DNA of 64,000 bases. It comes from Treponema vincentii. GTDB lineage: Bacteria; Spirochaetota; Spirochaetia; Treponematales; Treponemataceae. The position numbers and the translations under genes were made by a program. This document shows, piece by piece, positions 8,950-18,649 of this stretch. The notes beneath the pieces were generated by a model, which did no database searches, was not told the DNA's origin, and saw only the letters and a program-made list of their open reading frames with translations. Each line of letters starts with the position of its first letter. Positions within the stretch are counted from its first letter, which is position 1. The stretch covers positions 1,116,001 to 1,180,000 of the forward strand of contig NZ_CP050497.1 of assembly GCF_018336815.1 (NCBI RefSeq), read 5' to 3'.

Positions 8950-10000
8950 ATGGCTGCAGATACCGGTTTTGAAACGCACGGCGCCGCCGAAAAGAAAAGA
9001 GAACTTTCAAAAAAAACGATAGAAACGCTCCTCGCAGAGTATCCGTTTATTGAAGATTTTTTTGCAGAAAACAGATTGACCGAGCTGCACATTCTGGATA
9101 ATACACATCGTACTTTTGACTCTTTTCTGAAAAGTCTTTCCGAAGAACAGTGTGAAGATTATGCGCTCGATAGAGAAACGTTATCATACTCATTTTTTGA
9201 ATACATCATTCAAATGCAGCGGTTTTTTAAATGGGGATGATGTTCAAGGCGTGCAGAGCCTTACGATACTGCCCGGTACGAATAAATCAGGTGAGCCTGA
9301 AAACTTTGAAGACCTTGTATTATATCCGTCTCAGATTATTTCGATTGTTGGACCGACCGGTTCCGGTAAGTCGCGGCTGCTTGCCGACATCGAATGGACG
9401 GCACAAAAAGACACGCCGACCGGTCGGGCAATACTGATTAACGGCGAGGCGCCCGATAAAGCGCTCCGGTTTTCGATTAACAATAAACTGGTTGCGCAGC
9501 TTTCGCAGAATATGAACTTTGTGATGGATCTTTCCGTGCGGGAGTTTATCGAGCTGCATGCGGAAAGCCGGATGGTCAAAGACAAAGAAGCAGCTGTCAG
9601 CGGTATTATCGAGGCGGCAAATAAACTGGCAGGCGAACAATTCCGGCTGGACACACCGATTACCGTGCTAAGCGGCGGGCAGTCCCGGGCGTTAATGATT
9701 GCCGATACCGCCATTTTAAGCTCATCTCCGATCGTTCTGATAGACGAGATTGAAAATGCCGGAATCGACCGGAAAAAGGCTTTGCAGCTTTTGGTATCGA
9801 ACGATAAAATCGTGCTGATGGCTACGCATGATCCGGCGCTTGCGCTCTATGCCGATAAACGTATCGTCATTAAGAACGGCGGTATCTATGCGGTTATCGA
9901 AACTTCCAATCACGAGAAAGAACTGTTACATGAGCTTGAAGCGATGGATGCAAAAATCCAAGCAATGCGGGTAAAACTACGCGCCGGTGAACAACTCTAG
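8950..10000 (+). pseudogene. DUF1858-like/ABC ATPase, single frameshift
   Basis: Two frames form one protein of about 350 aa. The first (ATG 8950, GGGGGAC site, to 9240) reads KKTIETLLAEYPFIEDFF, like the small redox-associated DUF1858 domain, and ends RFFKWG. The second (to 10000; nearest start GTG 9251) has Walker A GPTGSGKSRL, signature LSGGQSRALMIAD, Walker B VLIDEIENAG and an H-loop ATHDPALAL. Removing one G from the GGGG at 9233-9236 joins them as RFFKWDDVQGVQSLTILPG. No membrane partner is encoded nearby, so it is a soluble ABC ATPase, perhaps like the energising factors of corrinoid or metal enzymes (inference). The break may be an error or real. Confidence 0.75.
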
Positions 10001-10309
10001 GAACTCTTTTCAGTAATCGCATTGTACTGTGCTGTATGGCGGTTTCTCAAACTCAGCCTATGGAGGGATAGACTAACTGAACTTAAACAAATATAATTCA
10101 TAATATTCTCTATAATATTAGTCATAGAAATAGGTCTCTTTGCTCAGGAAAATAATATTCCTGTTTTGCAATTTTAAAATTGTCGAATTATGCTGTGAGG
10201 TTTATACCGTTTAAAACAGTAAAAGGTCGGCAATGCTGTTCTATATGGCAACTGTTATAATTATCGCTTAATTGAGTAGTCGGTATCAAAACGATTAGGA
10301 GACGAATAG
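10001..10309. other. Intergenic leader region of the chemoreceptor gene
   Basis: AT-rich with no open frame worth calling. A TATAAT at 10256-10261 may be the -10 of the downstream gene's promoter, but the -35 region is not recognisable. An alternative flagellar/chemotaxis-type promoter was looked for and not seen. Confidence 0.35.
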
Positions 10310-12424
10310 ATGGGAAGTAAACTAAAGAAAAAGCGTTTTTCGTTAAGAAACAAATTGATGTTGGTTTTTGGGCTATTGATTCTGGGGGCATCTGTCATCG
10401 AGGGGGTGCTTGCAATTATGATTGCGCGCAAAGCTGTAACGGAAAAAATTGAAGCTCATTTAATAGATAAAGCTGCTGATGTCGCAGAGATTATCGATGG
10501 AAGAATACAAGCGACTCTTCAATTTGTTGAAGGGGTTGCCCGTATGCCTTCGCTGCGTGATACTTCCCTTTCATACTATCAAAAAGCACAGAGTCTCGCG
10601 CATGAAGCGGAGCATAATGCAAGGGTCGATTATTTCGGCGTGACTGATTTACAGGGAAACCGTTATGGAGCAAATGACGAGAAACCTATTTATGTCGGCG
10701 ACAGGGATTGGTTCCAAGCTGCTTCATCGGGAAAAAGTTTTGTATCGGAACCCCTTATATCTCGTGTCTCAAATGCAATGCAGATTGTCTATGCCGTTCC
10801 CATTATTGGCGATAACAAAGAGATTGTCGGCGTATTGAGCGTAACTGTCGGAGCCAACCTTTTATCCGAAGTAATTCAAGATATTGTTTTGGGACAGAGC
10901 GGTTATTGCTATATACTCGGTTTAACGGGAAATACGATAGCGGATAAAGATATAGGTTTTGTCGAAGATCAATACAATTCTTATGAAGATGCACAAAGTG
11001 ATCCGAGTATGGTGCCGCTTGCATCGTTTGAACAACAAGCGTTACAAGCGCAAGAACCGGGTATCGGGTATTATGACAGCGATGGCACCTCCGTAATATC
11101 TTCTTATGCTAAGAGCAAGCTATCAGGATGGACGGTTATTATGACCGCTCCATATAGCGAGCTTATGGGATCAGTGAATGAGATGAGTCTTGCTATAGAC
11201 ATTATCTTGGTAGTTATTTTTGTTTCAGCATTGGTTATCGTCTACTTTGTTGCACGTAGTATCGTAAAACCGATCCAAAAACTTGTTGCAGCGCTTAAGG
11301 ATATTGCGCAAGGAGAAGGTGATTTAACGGTTCGTATGGTTGTAAGCGGTAATGATGAGGTAACGGATTTATCGGAGTATTTTAACGAAACAATAGAAAA
11401 AATTAGTATTACAATAAAATCTATCGGCGTCAATAGCGATATTATGGAAGAGATAGGTGGTGAGCTTGCTTCGAATATGTCCGAAACGGCAAGCTCAATC
11501 AACGAGATCAGTGCAAACATAGACGGTATTCAGCAACAAGTTTTGACCCAAGCTGCGAGCGTTACCGAAACTTCCGCGACAGTAGAGGAAATTATCCGCA
11601 CTATTAAGCAGTTGAGTAGCAGTATCGAAACGCAGTCTGCAAGTGTTGCACAGTCTTCGTCATCAGTCGAGCAAATGGTTGCAAATATTACCTCTATCAG
11701 TCAGACGCTCAATAAGACTGATACAATCGTGAAAGACCTTGTGTCTGCGACAGGAGACGGAAAAGCAACGCTGGTTACGTCCAATACGGTAACGCAGAAA
11801 ATAGCGGAAGAATCCGGCTCACTTATGGAAGCGTCGAGCGTTATTCAGCATATCGCATCGCAAACGAACTTACTTGCAATGAATGCTGCCATTGAAGCTG
11901 CTCATGCAGGAGAGGCAGGCAAAGGCTTTGCCGTTGTCGCCGACGAAATCCGTAAGTTGGCAGAGGATTCCGCCGTGCAGGGAAAAAACATTACGACAAC
12001 GCTTAAAATACTCAGCAGTGAAATAGAAACGCTTTCGTCATCTTCTAAAACCGTAGAAGGAAAGTTTAACACTATTTTTACCCTTGCAGCCCAAGTAAAA
12101 GAAATGAGCGACCGGCTTACGGAAGCAATGCGCGAACAGGCAAACGGCAGCAACGAAGTATTAACCGCTATTAAAAACATCAATATGGTAACAACGGAAG
12201 TTCAGTCCGGTTCGGAAGAGATGTTGAAAGGCGGGGAAGGTGTCGCAGCGGAAATGCGCACATTGGATAATCTAACGCGCATTATAACCAATGGTATGAA
12301 CGAAATGGCTTCAGGCGCAACACAGATTAACAATGCCGTACAGGAAGTCAACGCGATTACGCAAAAGAATACACAGAGCATTAAGGCGCTGGTTATGGAA
12401 GTTGGAAAATTTAAAGTAAACTAA
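10310..12424 (+). CDS. Methyl-accepting chemotaxis protein
   Basis: 704-aa transmembrane receptor. TM1 is at ~16-37, a large periplasmic sensor of the double-Cache type at ~40-290 ([20 protein letters not shown] and [15 protein letters not shown] are typical), TM2 at ~297-317, then HAMP ([20 protein letters not shown]) and the signalling coiled coil whose hairpin tip [20 protein letters not shown] is intact. The ligand cannot be told; dCache domains often bind amino acids or other small molecules. There is no C-terminal CheR-tethering pentapeptide (ends KFKVN). A TAGGAG site precedes the ATG. The gene is monocistronic and followed by a terminator. Confidence 0.96.
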   Translation: MGSKLKKKRFSLRNKLMLVFGLLILGASVIEGVLAIMIARKAVTEKIEAHLIDKAADVAEIIDGRIQATLQFVEGVARMPSLRDTSLSYYQKAQSLAHEAEHNARVDYFGVTDLQGNRYGANDEKPIYVGDRDWFQAASSGKSFVSEPLISRVSNAMQIVYAVPIIGDNKEIVGVLSVTVGANLLSEVIQDIVLGQSGYCYILGLTGNTIADKDIGFVEDQYNSYEDAQSDPSMVPLASFEQQALQAQEPGIGYYDSDGTSVISSYAKSKLSGWTVIMTAPYSELMGSVNEMSLAIDIILVVIFVSALVIVYFVARSIVKPIQKLVAALKDIAQGEGDLTVRMVVSGNDEVTDLSEYFNETIEKISITIKSIGVNSDIMEEIGGELASNMSETASSINEISANIDGIQQQVLTQAASVTETSATVEEIIRTIKQLSSSIETQSASVAQSSSSVEQMVANITSISQTLNKTDTIVKDLVSATGDGKATLVTSNTVTQKIAEESGSLMEASSVIQHIASQTNLLAMNAAIEAAHAGEAGKGFAVVADEIRKLAEDSAVQGKNITTTLKILSSEIETLSSSSKTVEGKFNTIFTLAAQVKEMSDRLTEAMREQANGSNEVLTAIKNINMVTTEVQSGSEEMLKGGEGVAAEMRTLDNLTRIITNGMNEMASGATQINNAVQEVNAITQKNTQSIKALVMEVGKFKVN

Positions 12425-12452
12425 ACCTTATCGATATATCGAAGTTCTAGAG

Positions 12453-12491
12453 TACGGCACCCGTTCGGTAAGAATGGATGCCGTATTTTTT
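12453..12491. terminator. Intrinsic terminator between convergent genes
   Basis: Stem TACGGCA/TGCCGTA with a ~19-base loop followed by seven T. It lies between the convergent chemoreceptor and acyl-CoA ligase genes; the T-tract serves the plus strand. Confidence 0.75.
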
Positions 12492-12505
12492 CCAACCTCA
12501 GATCA

Positions 12506-14248
12506 TTATTCAGCTTTATTGTACCGTTTAACTTTCTTGGTTGTGGTCATTTCGAGCGGTTTGTCCAAAAGTGTGGTTTTTGTTATCCGCTGATAGGGCA
12601 GTAGTTCTTTGTTCACGATTTCGACAATCGTTTCTATTCTTTTATAAACGGCGCTGTCTCCGGCAGGAGTGCCGCGGTTAAGGTTGAGCATTTTATAAAG
12701 CTCATCAGTGGGGTATACCAATACTTCAATTTCTTCACTGGTTAAATCGTGTGCAGGATGGTAGCCTTTTACAGTTATCTGTTCGATATCGTTGTAATAC
12801 ATCTGGAAAGCATTTTCTATTTCTTCAGGGTATACGTTTTTACCGCCGGAGGTAACGATAAGATTCTTTGCGCGTCCGCAGAGATACAGATATTTTTCAT
12901 CGTCAATCCATCCGATATCACCGGTACGGAACCATCCGTCTTCCGATAATACCTCTGCAGTTTCTTCCGGCATATTGTAATAACCCTGCATAATCATCGG
13001 TCCTTTCACGCAGATTTCTCCACGACCGTTTTCATCAGGGTCAAGAATTTTCATTTCCATATAGGGATGGAAGTAACGTCCGACGCTTTCAATCTTAAAG
13101 TGATCTTTCGGGTTTAACGCAATAATAGGAGATGTTTCGGTCAAACCGTATCCTTGGACAAAATCGATACCGAATTCATTGTATGCTCTAAAAACTTCTT
13201 TTGAAAGCGGTCCGCCGCCCGAAATTGCAATACGGAGCGTCGTGAGATTCGCCTTTTCCAATACGCTCTTAAAAAGTTTTTTTCCGATATTTTTTCCTGT
13301 TGTCTTTTTCACGATATACGAAATCCCCATGAGAAATCTGATGATACCATATACCACAACGCCTTTGCTGCGCACTCCTTTCATAATACCGGCAAGCAGC
13401 TTGTTAAAGAGGAGCGGTACACCGAGAAGCATCGTGATTTTTCCTTCTTTTAACTCGCGCAGCATACGAGATACCACTAAGGATTTTCCAAATACGATTT
13501 CTGCACCGACGGAAATTGCTTCAATAAAAACGGCGACCATAGTATAGGAGTGATGAATCGGCAGCAGTGCATAGAAAATATCGGTTTCAAATATGGTTAA
13601 GTTCGATTGAGCGATGTAACAGTCGGAGACGATATTCCGGTGGGACAGCATAACACCTTTAGGAGTACCCATCGTACCCGAGGTGAATAGGATAGCTGCT
13701 GTGTCGTTTTCCTGCAAGGGATAATAGGTAGCAAGCGGTTCCGCTTCCAAATTATATACATAGCGGTCGCTGTGTTTACTGTTTAAAGAATAGACTTCGC
13801 CGATAAAAGATTGCGATTTTGATGCTTCAATAAAATAATCATATTTTTCTTCATCAACAAAGAAAAAGAGCGGCTTTGCTGTTTTTAAAAGCGATTCGAT
13901 CTCATAATTGTGTAGGCCGTAGTCGATGGGGATAATAATGCCACCGGCATACAGCGCCGCCAAATAGACAATTGCCCACTCGGAAGAATTTTTACCCGAA
14001 ACGGCAATATGAGTTCCCCTTTTTACGCCATGAGCGACAAGCCAACCTGCTAACTTCTTAATTGCCGCAAGTGTTTCACGATAGGTAAGCGTAATTCTAT
14101 CCGGCTCAAAGACTGTTAAACAGTTTCTATTCGGAAAACGTTCTACAGTAATTTCAAACATCTCCGGTAATGTCGGCCATTCTCCGGTAAATTTTTTCCC
14201 ACGCCATGCATCAAGAAAGTCCCATGGTCGTTTTACCATTTCATGCAT
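12506..14248 (-). CDS. AMP-dependent long-chain acyl-CoA synthetase/ligase
   Basis: 580 aa from the ATG preceded by AAAGGAGTG; a longer reading to 14293 lacks a site. Activates a carboxylic acid, probably a long-chain fatty acid, as acyl-AMP and then acyl-CoA. Seen: AMP-binding P-loop ILFTSGTMGTPKGVMLSH, A5 motif QGYGLTETSP, A7 GWFRTGDIGWIDD, A8 GRAKNLIVTSGGKNVYPEEI, and a C-terminal A10-like Lys in PLEMTTTKKVKRYN. Treponemes cannot make all their fatty acids and scavenge host lipids, so a role in activating imported fatty acid is likely (inference). It is divergent from the NlpC/P60 gene. Confidence 0.93.
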   Translation of the reverse strand: MHEMVKRPWDFLDAWRGKKFTGEWPTLPEMFEITVERFPNRNCLTVFEPDRITLTYRETLAAIKKLAGWLVAHGVKRGTHIAVSGKNSSEWAIVYLAALYAGGIIIPIDYGLHNYEIESLLKTAKPLFFFVDEEKYDYFIEASKSQSFIGEVYSLNSKHSDRYVYNLEAEPLATYYPLQENDTAAILFTSGTMGTPKGVMLSHRNIVSDCYIAQSNLTIFETDIFYALLPIHHSYTMVAVFIEAISVGAEIVFGKSLVVSRMLRELKEGKITMLLGVPLLFNKLLAGIMKGVRSKGVVVYGIIRFLMGISYIVKKTTGKNIGKKLFKSVLEKANLTTLRIAISGGGPLSKEVFRAYNEFGIDFVQGYGLTETSPIIALNPKDHFKIESVGRYFHPYMEMKILDPDENGRGEICVKGPMIMQGYYNMPEETAEVLSEDGWFRTGDIGWIDDEKYLYLCGRAKNLIVTSGGKNVYPEEIENAFQMYYNDIEQITVKGYHPAHDLTSEEIEVLVYPTDELYKMLNLNRGTPAGDSAVYKRIETIVEIVNKELLPYQRITKTTLLDKPLEMTTTKKVKRYNKAE

Positions 14249-14295
14249 ATCAATACACTCCTTTATAAATACAATTTTTTGATTTACTTTCAAAA

Positions 14296-14324
14296 TTGCA
14301 ATTTTCTCTTATTTTTAGTATAAC
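14296..14324 (+). promoter_or_regulatory. Sigma70 promoter of the NlpC/P60 gene, leaderless
   Basis: TTGCAA-N17-TATAAC. The -10 ends 9 bases before the ATG at 14333, placing the start site about 2 bases upstream of it. The intervening bases hold no ribosome binding site. Confidence 0.6.
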
Positions 14325-14332
14325 TATTTTAC

Positions 14333-14896
14333 ATGATTTTGAAAGATATACGAGCCTTTTTTTTCTATTTATTTATCATATTGGCGACGGGGCAATTCCT
14401 TTTTGGGGCGCCTTCTCCAAAAGATTCTCAACGGATCGCATTTGTCAATAATGCGTTGAACTATCTCGGTACGCCCTACCGTTACGCAGGTCATTCTCCT
14501 AAGGGGATGGACTGTTCCGGTTTTGTTTTTCGCAATGGGGCTGATGTTTTAAAGTTGCAGATGCCGCGGCGCTCGGATGCGATTGCCGAATATGCAAAAA
14601 GGATAACGGATGAAGAAATTCAGCCGGGTGATTTGCTTTTCTTTAACACTGCAGGCGGTATTTCCCATGTCGGTATTTATATCGGCGCGGGAAAATTTAT
14701 TCATTCGGCATCGGACGGGCCGCGTACAGGGGTTATTATTTCGACTATCCAAGAGCCGTACTGGAAAAAAACGTATCGCTTTGCAGGCAGTATTATGAAG
14801 CCGGAAGAGATTTTTCTTGCCGAATCAACTGTTCCGTTTTTTTCGAGAACACCTGAGAATTGCCAAATACATCCCGATATCCGTGCGAAATTTTAG
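14333..14896 (+). CDS. NlpC/P60 family cell-wall hydrolase
   Basis: 187 aa with an N-terminal hydrophobic export segment (residues ~5-26, ending near FGAPSP). The catalytic triad of NlpC/P60 gamma-D-glutamyl-diaminoacyl peptidases is present: Cys in MDCSGFVFR, His in ISHVGIYIGAG and a third polar His in KFIHSAS. It would cut peptidoglycan stem peptides in the periplasm. The last codons (IRAKF) and the TAG stop are encoded by the left arm and loop of an R3 hairpin, so the C-terminus has been altered by the repeat. Confidence 0.93.
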   Translation: MILKDIRAFFFYLFIILATGQFLFGAPSPKDSQRIAFVNNALNYLGTPYRYAGHSPKGMDCSGFVFRNGADVLKLQMPRRSDAIAEYAKRITDEEIQPGDLLFFNTAGGISHVGIYIGAGKFIHSASDGPRTGVIISTIQEPYWKKTYRFAGSIMKPEEIFLAESTVPFFSRTPENCQIHPDIRAKF

Positions 14897-14954
14897 ATAA
14901 AATTTCGCACAGTAAGAAAGCAACCGCTTAAAATATTTCTAGCGCGGTTACCCT
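14883..14954. repeat. R3 repeat (TGCGAAATTTT hairpin plus AACCGC hairpin)
   Basis: GTGCGAAATTTT/AAAATTTCGCAC hairpin, then GCAACCGC..GCGGTTACC as a second stem around TTAAAATATTTCTA. Near-identical units occur at 32263-32335 and 63726-63935; the first hairpin alone is at 43122-43153, and a close relative is the dnaK terminator. Confidence 0.75.
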
Positions 14955-14976
14955 AAACACAAGAGGAGTTGTTATC

Positions 14977-15693
14977 ATGAAAATAGTATATCGCATATTA
15001 GTATGCTGTTTCGCAACCGTTTGCATTACGGTTTCTTGTTCTTCTTCTGCCCATATCGTTATACGGGATAATACGGATTACGGCCTTACCGCAGAATTTA
15101 TACCGAGCGATTTGTTGGAAAAAAATATCACACGTTTACTAAAACAAAAGGCTGAGCAGACTGACGGGCAATCCGTATTTAATGTTCAAGAGTTGAAAGA
15201 AGCGTTTACAAAAGAAGGAATTAGCGTTCAAGATATTACACTGCAAGGAACCATGGGATTACGCCTTGCATGCACTGTGCCGTATAATCATGAACTGCTC
15301 AAGGATGTTATCAGCTACGATACAAAAGAGCGAAAAACGGTATTGCGTATTTCTCCCGAAAATATCGCATCGTTTTTGGCGATACTGCCGCAGGAAAGCC
15401 GTGATTTTATTGATATGCTGATGGCGCCGCTCTTTACCGGCGATGCAATACCGCCTGCGGAATACGAAGAGCTGATCGGCGCCGCTTACGGAAAAAAGAT
15501 TGCAGCCGAACTCCGCAGCTCCGAATTTGTGCTAACCGTCGATGTGCCGTATAAGGTACAGACGGCGCATATCAGTCCCGTCGGGACGGTTACCGTACAG
15601 AAAAAGACTGAAAAGACATCCCGCGCTTTGCTCCGTATTCCGCTCCTTGAGCTGCTGTGTACGGTTGGTACGATAGAGGCGCAGCTGCAGTAA
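14977..15693 (+). CDS. Putative lipoprotein, uncharacterised
   Basis: 238 aa, AGAGGAG site. The N-terminus MKIVYRILVCCFATVCITVS-CSSS is a lipoprotein signal with Cys at residue ~21, so the mature protein is probably membrane-anchored. No known domain is recognisable; the body is mixed alpha/beta with two segments of charged helix (LLKQKAEQTD, VQELKEAFTKEG). A spirochaete-restricted envelope lipoprotein is the most that can be said. Confidence 0.8.
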   Translation: MKIVYRILVCCFATVCITVSCSSSAHIVIRDNTDYGLTAEFIPSDLLEKNITRLLKQKAEQTDGQSVFNVQELKEAFTKEGISVQDITLQGTMGLRLACTVPYNHELLKDVISYDTKERKTVLRISPENIASFLAILPQESRDFIDMLMAPLFTGDAIPPAEYEELIGAAYGKKIAAELRSSEFVLTVDVPYKVQTAHISPVGTVTVQKKTEKTSRALLRIPLLELLCTVGTIEAQLQ

Positions 15694-15935
15694 ACGCTTT
15701 GCGGAACCGTTCATCGCATTGGATATACGCCTTTAATAAAATGCTGAGCATATTTCTATTAGCATTTCGATACTGGTATACCTGCCGACAAAATATTCAT
15801 GCTTATACAATAAAAGGAGCGTCAGTGCCCGCTATTTCTTCTTCGTTATAGAACGTTTGCTGCCCTTTGTACTCATGAATCTGTGCAATCGTGTGGTACA
15901 TACTTACCGGTAAGGATTATAACTTCGACTCTGAG

Positions 15936-15964
15936 TTGACGCAGTACAATCTTTGGGTTACACT
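15936..15964 (+). promoter_or_regulatory. Sigma70 promoter of the symporter gene, leaderless
   Basis: TTGACG-N17-TACACT; the -10 ends 8 bases before the ATG at 15973, so the predicted start is 1-2 bases upstream of the ATG. No ribosome binding site. The rest of the 280-base gap upstream shows no gene. Confidence 0.65.
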
Positions 15965-15972
15965 CAATCGCT

Positions 15973-17208
15973 ATGAAAATTTGGTTGAAATATTTTATCG
16001 GCATTGTGCTGGGGATAATCTTTGCTCTTGTTGCCGGTGCTGAAAATACGCTGTTTGTACAAGCTGTAGAATTTTTATCAAATGCGGCAATACAGTTCGG
16101 AAGGTACGCTCTCTATCCGGCAGTATTTTTCGGATTTACACTCAGTATCTTTGAATTACGCGAAAATAGAAGTTTGCTTAAAGTTGCGATTGTTACAATT
16201 CTCATTATCTGCGGCGCCGCATTATTATTGTCTTGCATCGGATTAATATCCGTACTTATTCATACACCGGCTCGTATACCTATTTTTGTAGAAGGCATAT
16301 CCGATGTACAAGTTCTCGGCGTTAAAGAATCGCTTTTACAATTACTTCCTTCCAGCTCGTTCGAAGCGCTGGTAAACGGAACCTATATTCTACCGCTTTG
16401 TATTTTCGGCGGATTTGCCGGAGCCGGTTGTGCAGTTGACAGAAATATTGCGAAGCCAACCATAACGCTCATTGATTCTTTGGCGCGGATATCTTATGCG
16501 GTACTGGTCTTTTTTGTAGATATGCTGGTATTCGGTATGGTGGCTGTTTCCTCTTATTGGGTGATTAAATTTCACGAAATGCTGTTGACTGCGGTTTTTG
16601 CCGATTTTGCAATTCTGCTTATTGTCGATCTGTTGATCATCGCCCTCATTATTTATCCCGCATTATTAAAGATTTTTTGCCGTGATATAAATCCGTATCG
16701 GGTTCTCTATGCCAGCCTCGCCCCCATGATGGCAGCCTTTTTTTCACAGGATACCCATGTTGCGCTCAGCGTATTGCTGCGTCACTCCAACGAAAGTCTC
16801 GGCGTGCGTCGACGTATTTCCTCCGTTGCCCTTCCTGTTTTCTCTATTTTCGGAAGAGCGGGTTCGGCTTTAGTCATTACCGTCAGTTTTGTTGTGATTT
16901 TAAAATCTTATTCGATTAATGTATTTAGGATAGCTTTTAGCGATATATTTTGGCTGGTGGGATATGCCTCTCTCTTCTCGTGCTTGCTTGGACGGTTCCC
17001 CATCGGAGGAACGTATATTGCGCTTACCTCATTGTGCATGTTTTATGGACGCGGCTTTGAGTCGGGGTATCTGATTCTGCGTCCGGCAGCCTTTTTTATC
17101 AGCTCCGTTGCGGCAGCAATTAATGCATTAACCGCGATAACGGGAACCTATATCACAGCGTACCGATTCAACATGACCGGCAGAAAAGATTTACGATTCT
17201 TTATTTAA
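15973..17208 (+). CDS. Dicarboxylate/amino acid:cation symporter
   Basis: 411-aa polytopic membrane protein of the DAACS (GltP/DctA) family, importing glutamate/aspartate or C4-dicarboxylates with Na+ or H+. The N-terminal topology with ~6 helices, a re-entrant region (PVFSIFGRAGSALVITVSF) and the last helices (PIGGTYIALTSLCMF) match the family, though the sequence is divergent and the usual NMDGT motif is not evident. Substrate is therefore uncertain. It precedes cca by 27 bases on the same strand. Confidence 0.83.
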   Translation: MKIWLKYFIGIVLGIIFALVAGAENTLFVQAVEFLSNAAIQFGRYALYPAVFFGFTLSIFELRENRSLLKVAIVTILIICGAALLLSCIGLISVLIHTPARIPIFVEGISDVQVLGVKESLLQLLPSSSFEALVNGTYILPLCIFGGFAGAGCAVDRNIAKPTITLIDSLARISYAVLVFFVDMLVFGMVAVSSYWVIKFHEMLLTAVFADFAILLIVDLLIIALIIYPALLKIFCRDINPYRVLYASLAPMMAAFFSQDTHVALSVLLRHSNESLGVRRRISSVALPVFSIFGRAGSALVITVSFVVILKSYSINVFRIAFSDIFWLVGYASLFSCLLGRFPIGGTYIALTSLCMFYGRGFESGYLILRPAAFFISSVAAAINALTAITGTYITAYRFNMTGRKDLRFFI

Positions 17209-17235
17209 CTGAAGCTGATATTAAAGTGTAAAATT

Positions 17236-18603
17236 ATGGAGCAAAAATTTCCCGTTCCGCCTCTACTTAAAGAAATAAGCGGATATTTCCATGAAGCGGG
17301 TTTTTCCGCATATCTCGTCGGCGGAGCTGTCCGCGATTTTTTCTTAAAGAAAAGGGCAAGCGATTGGGATATTGCAACCGATGCGCCGCCGCAAGAAGTA
17401 ACGCGTTTATTTCGGCGAACTATTCCCACCGGCATAGAACACGGTACCGTTACCATCATCTATAAAAACAAGCATATCGAATGTACAACCTTCCGTACCG
17501 AAGCGGATTACACCGACGGGCGGCACCCCGCTGCCGTTTCATATACTGCGACTATAGAAGCCGACCTTGCGCGCCGCGACTTTACGATGAATGCCATTGC
17601 GGTTTCTCTTCCTGACGGAGAAATCGTTGATCCCTTTAACGGCAGAGCCGATATCCATACAGGACGAATCCGAACAGTCGGGAATCCGCTCGACCGATTT
17701 TTGGAGGATGGATTGCGCCCCGTCCGCGCCGTCCGGTTTGCAGCGCAGCTCGGCTTTACCATTGATACGGGAACACTACAGGCAATCCCGCAGGCGCTGC
17801 ATATCACCCAAAAGATTTCGATTGAACGATTCCGCGAAGAATTTACAAAAATGCTCAGCTGTCAAACCCCGCTTACCGGCTTGCGGCTAATGGAAAGCAC
17901 AGGGCTGCTGAATCTCTTTATTCCGGAACTGATGGAATGCCGCGGCATCGGGCAGGGAAGCTATCATCACTTTGATGTACTCGACCATAGCTTTCTGGTG
18001 TGCAATGCCTGCCCAGCAGGAATGGAACACATCCATATTCGGCTCGCGGGGCTTTTCCACGATATCGGGAAGCCCGCTGCCCGCAAGGAAGCGGCGGACG
18101 GCAGCTGCACCTTTTACCGCCACGAAGCTATTTCCGAAAAAATGACTCGCAGTATTATGCGGCGGCTAAAATACTCCAATGCAGAAATAGAAAAAACCGC
18201 TCATTTAGTTGCGGAACACATGTTTCATTATGATTCTTCATGGACTGATGCCGCCGTCCGCCGTTTTATCGTCCGCGTTGGGAAAGAAAATATCGACGAT
18301 TTATTTGCGCTAAGGAAAGCGGATGTTTTCGGACTCACCGGCACGTATGCTGAGCCGCACTTTCTTGCAGAATTTACGGCACGCATTGATGCTATCCTCA
18401 AAGAGGACGGAGCTTACAGCCTGAAAGATTTAGCGGTTAACGGAAAAGATTTAATGGCAATCGGTATTCCTGCGGGGAAATACCTCGGTCTTGTGTTGCA
18501 TGACCTTTTAGAAACCGTGCTAGACGACCCTGCACAAAATACCAAAGAGACGCTCTTACTTATTGCCTCTGCGCTTTATGAGCGGATACAACGGTTCCAA
18601 TAG
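17236..18603 (+). CDS. cca: CCA tRNA nucleotidyltransferase with HD domain
   Basis: 455 aa, class II tRNA nucleotidyltransferase/poly(A) polymerase head: LVGGAVRDFFL and the DxD metal site in SDWDIATDAP (residues ~38-46), then RRDFTMNAIA, the RxxR-like template region and, at ~250-265, an HD phosphohydrolase-type motif (LAGLFHDIGKP). It adds or repairs the 3' CCA end of tRNAs. Poly(A) polymerases share the head domain, but the HD domain and length favour CCA-adding. No clear ribosome binding site; probably translated from the symporter transcript. Confidence 0.9.
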   Translation: MEQKFPVPPLLKEISGYFHEAGFSAYLVGGAVRDFFLKKRASDWDIATDAPPQEVTRLFRRTIPTGIEHGTVTIIYKNKHIECTTFRTEADYTDGRHPAAVSYTATIEADLARRDFTMNAIAVSLPDGEIVDPFNGRADIHTGRIRTVGNPLDRFLEDGLRPVRAVRFAAQLGFTIDTGTLQAIPQALHITQKISIERFREEFTKMLSCQTPLTGLRLMESTGLLNLFIPELMECRGIGQGSYHHFDVLDHSFLVCNACPAGMEHIHIRLAGLFHDIGKPAARKEAADGSCTFYRHEAISEKMTRSIMRRLKYSNAEIEKTAHLVAEHMFHYDSSWTDAAVRRFIVRVGKENIDDLFALRKADVFGLTGTYAEPHFLAEFTARIDAILKEDGAYSLKDLAVNGKDLMAIGIPAGKYLGLVLHDLLETVLDDPAQNTKETLLLIASALYERIQRFQ

Positions 18604-18649
18604 GTGATGACGTCCCCTTATCCTTCCATTGAATGTTAATTAAACACGT

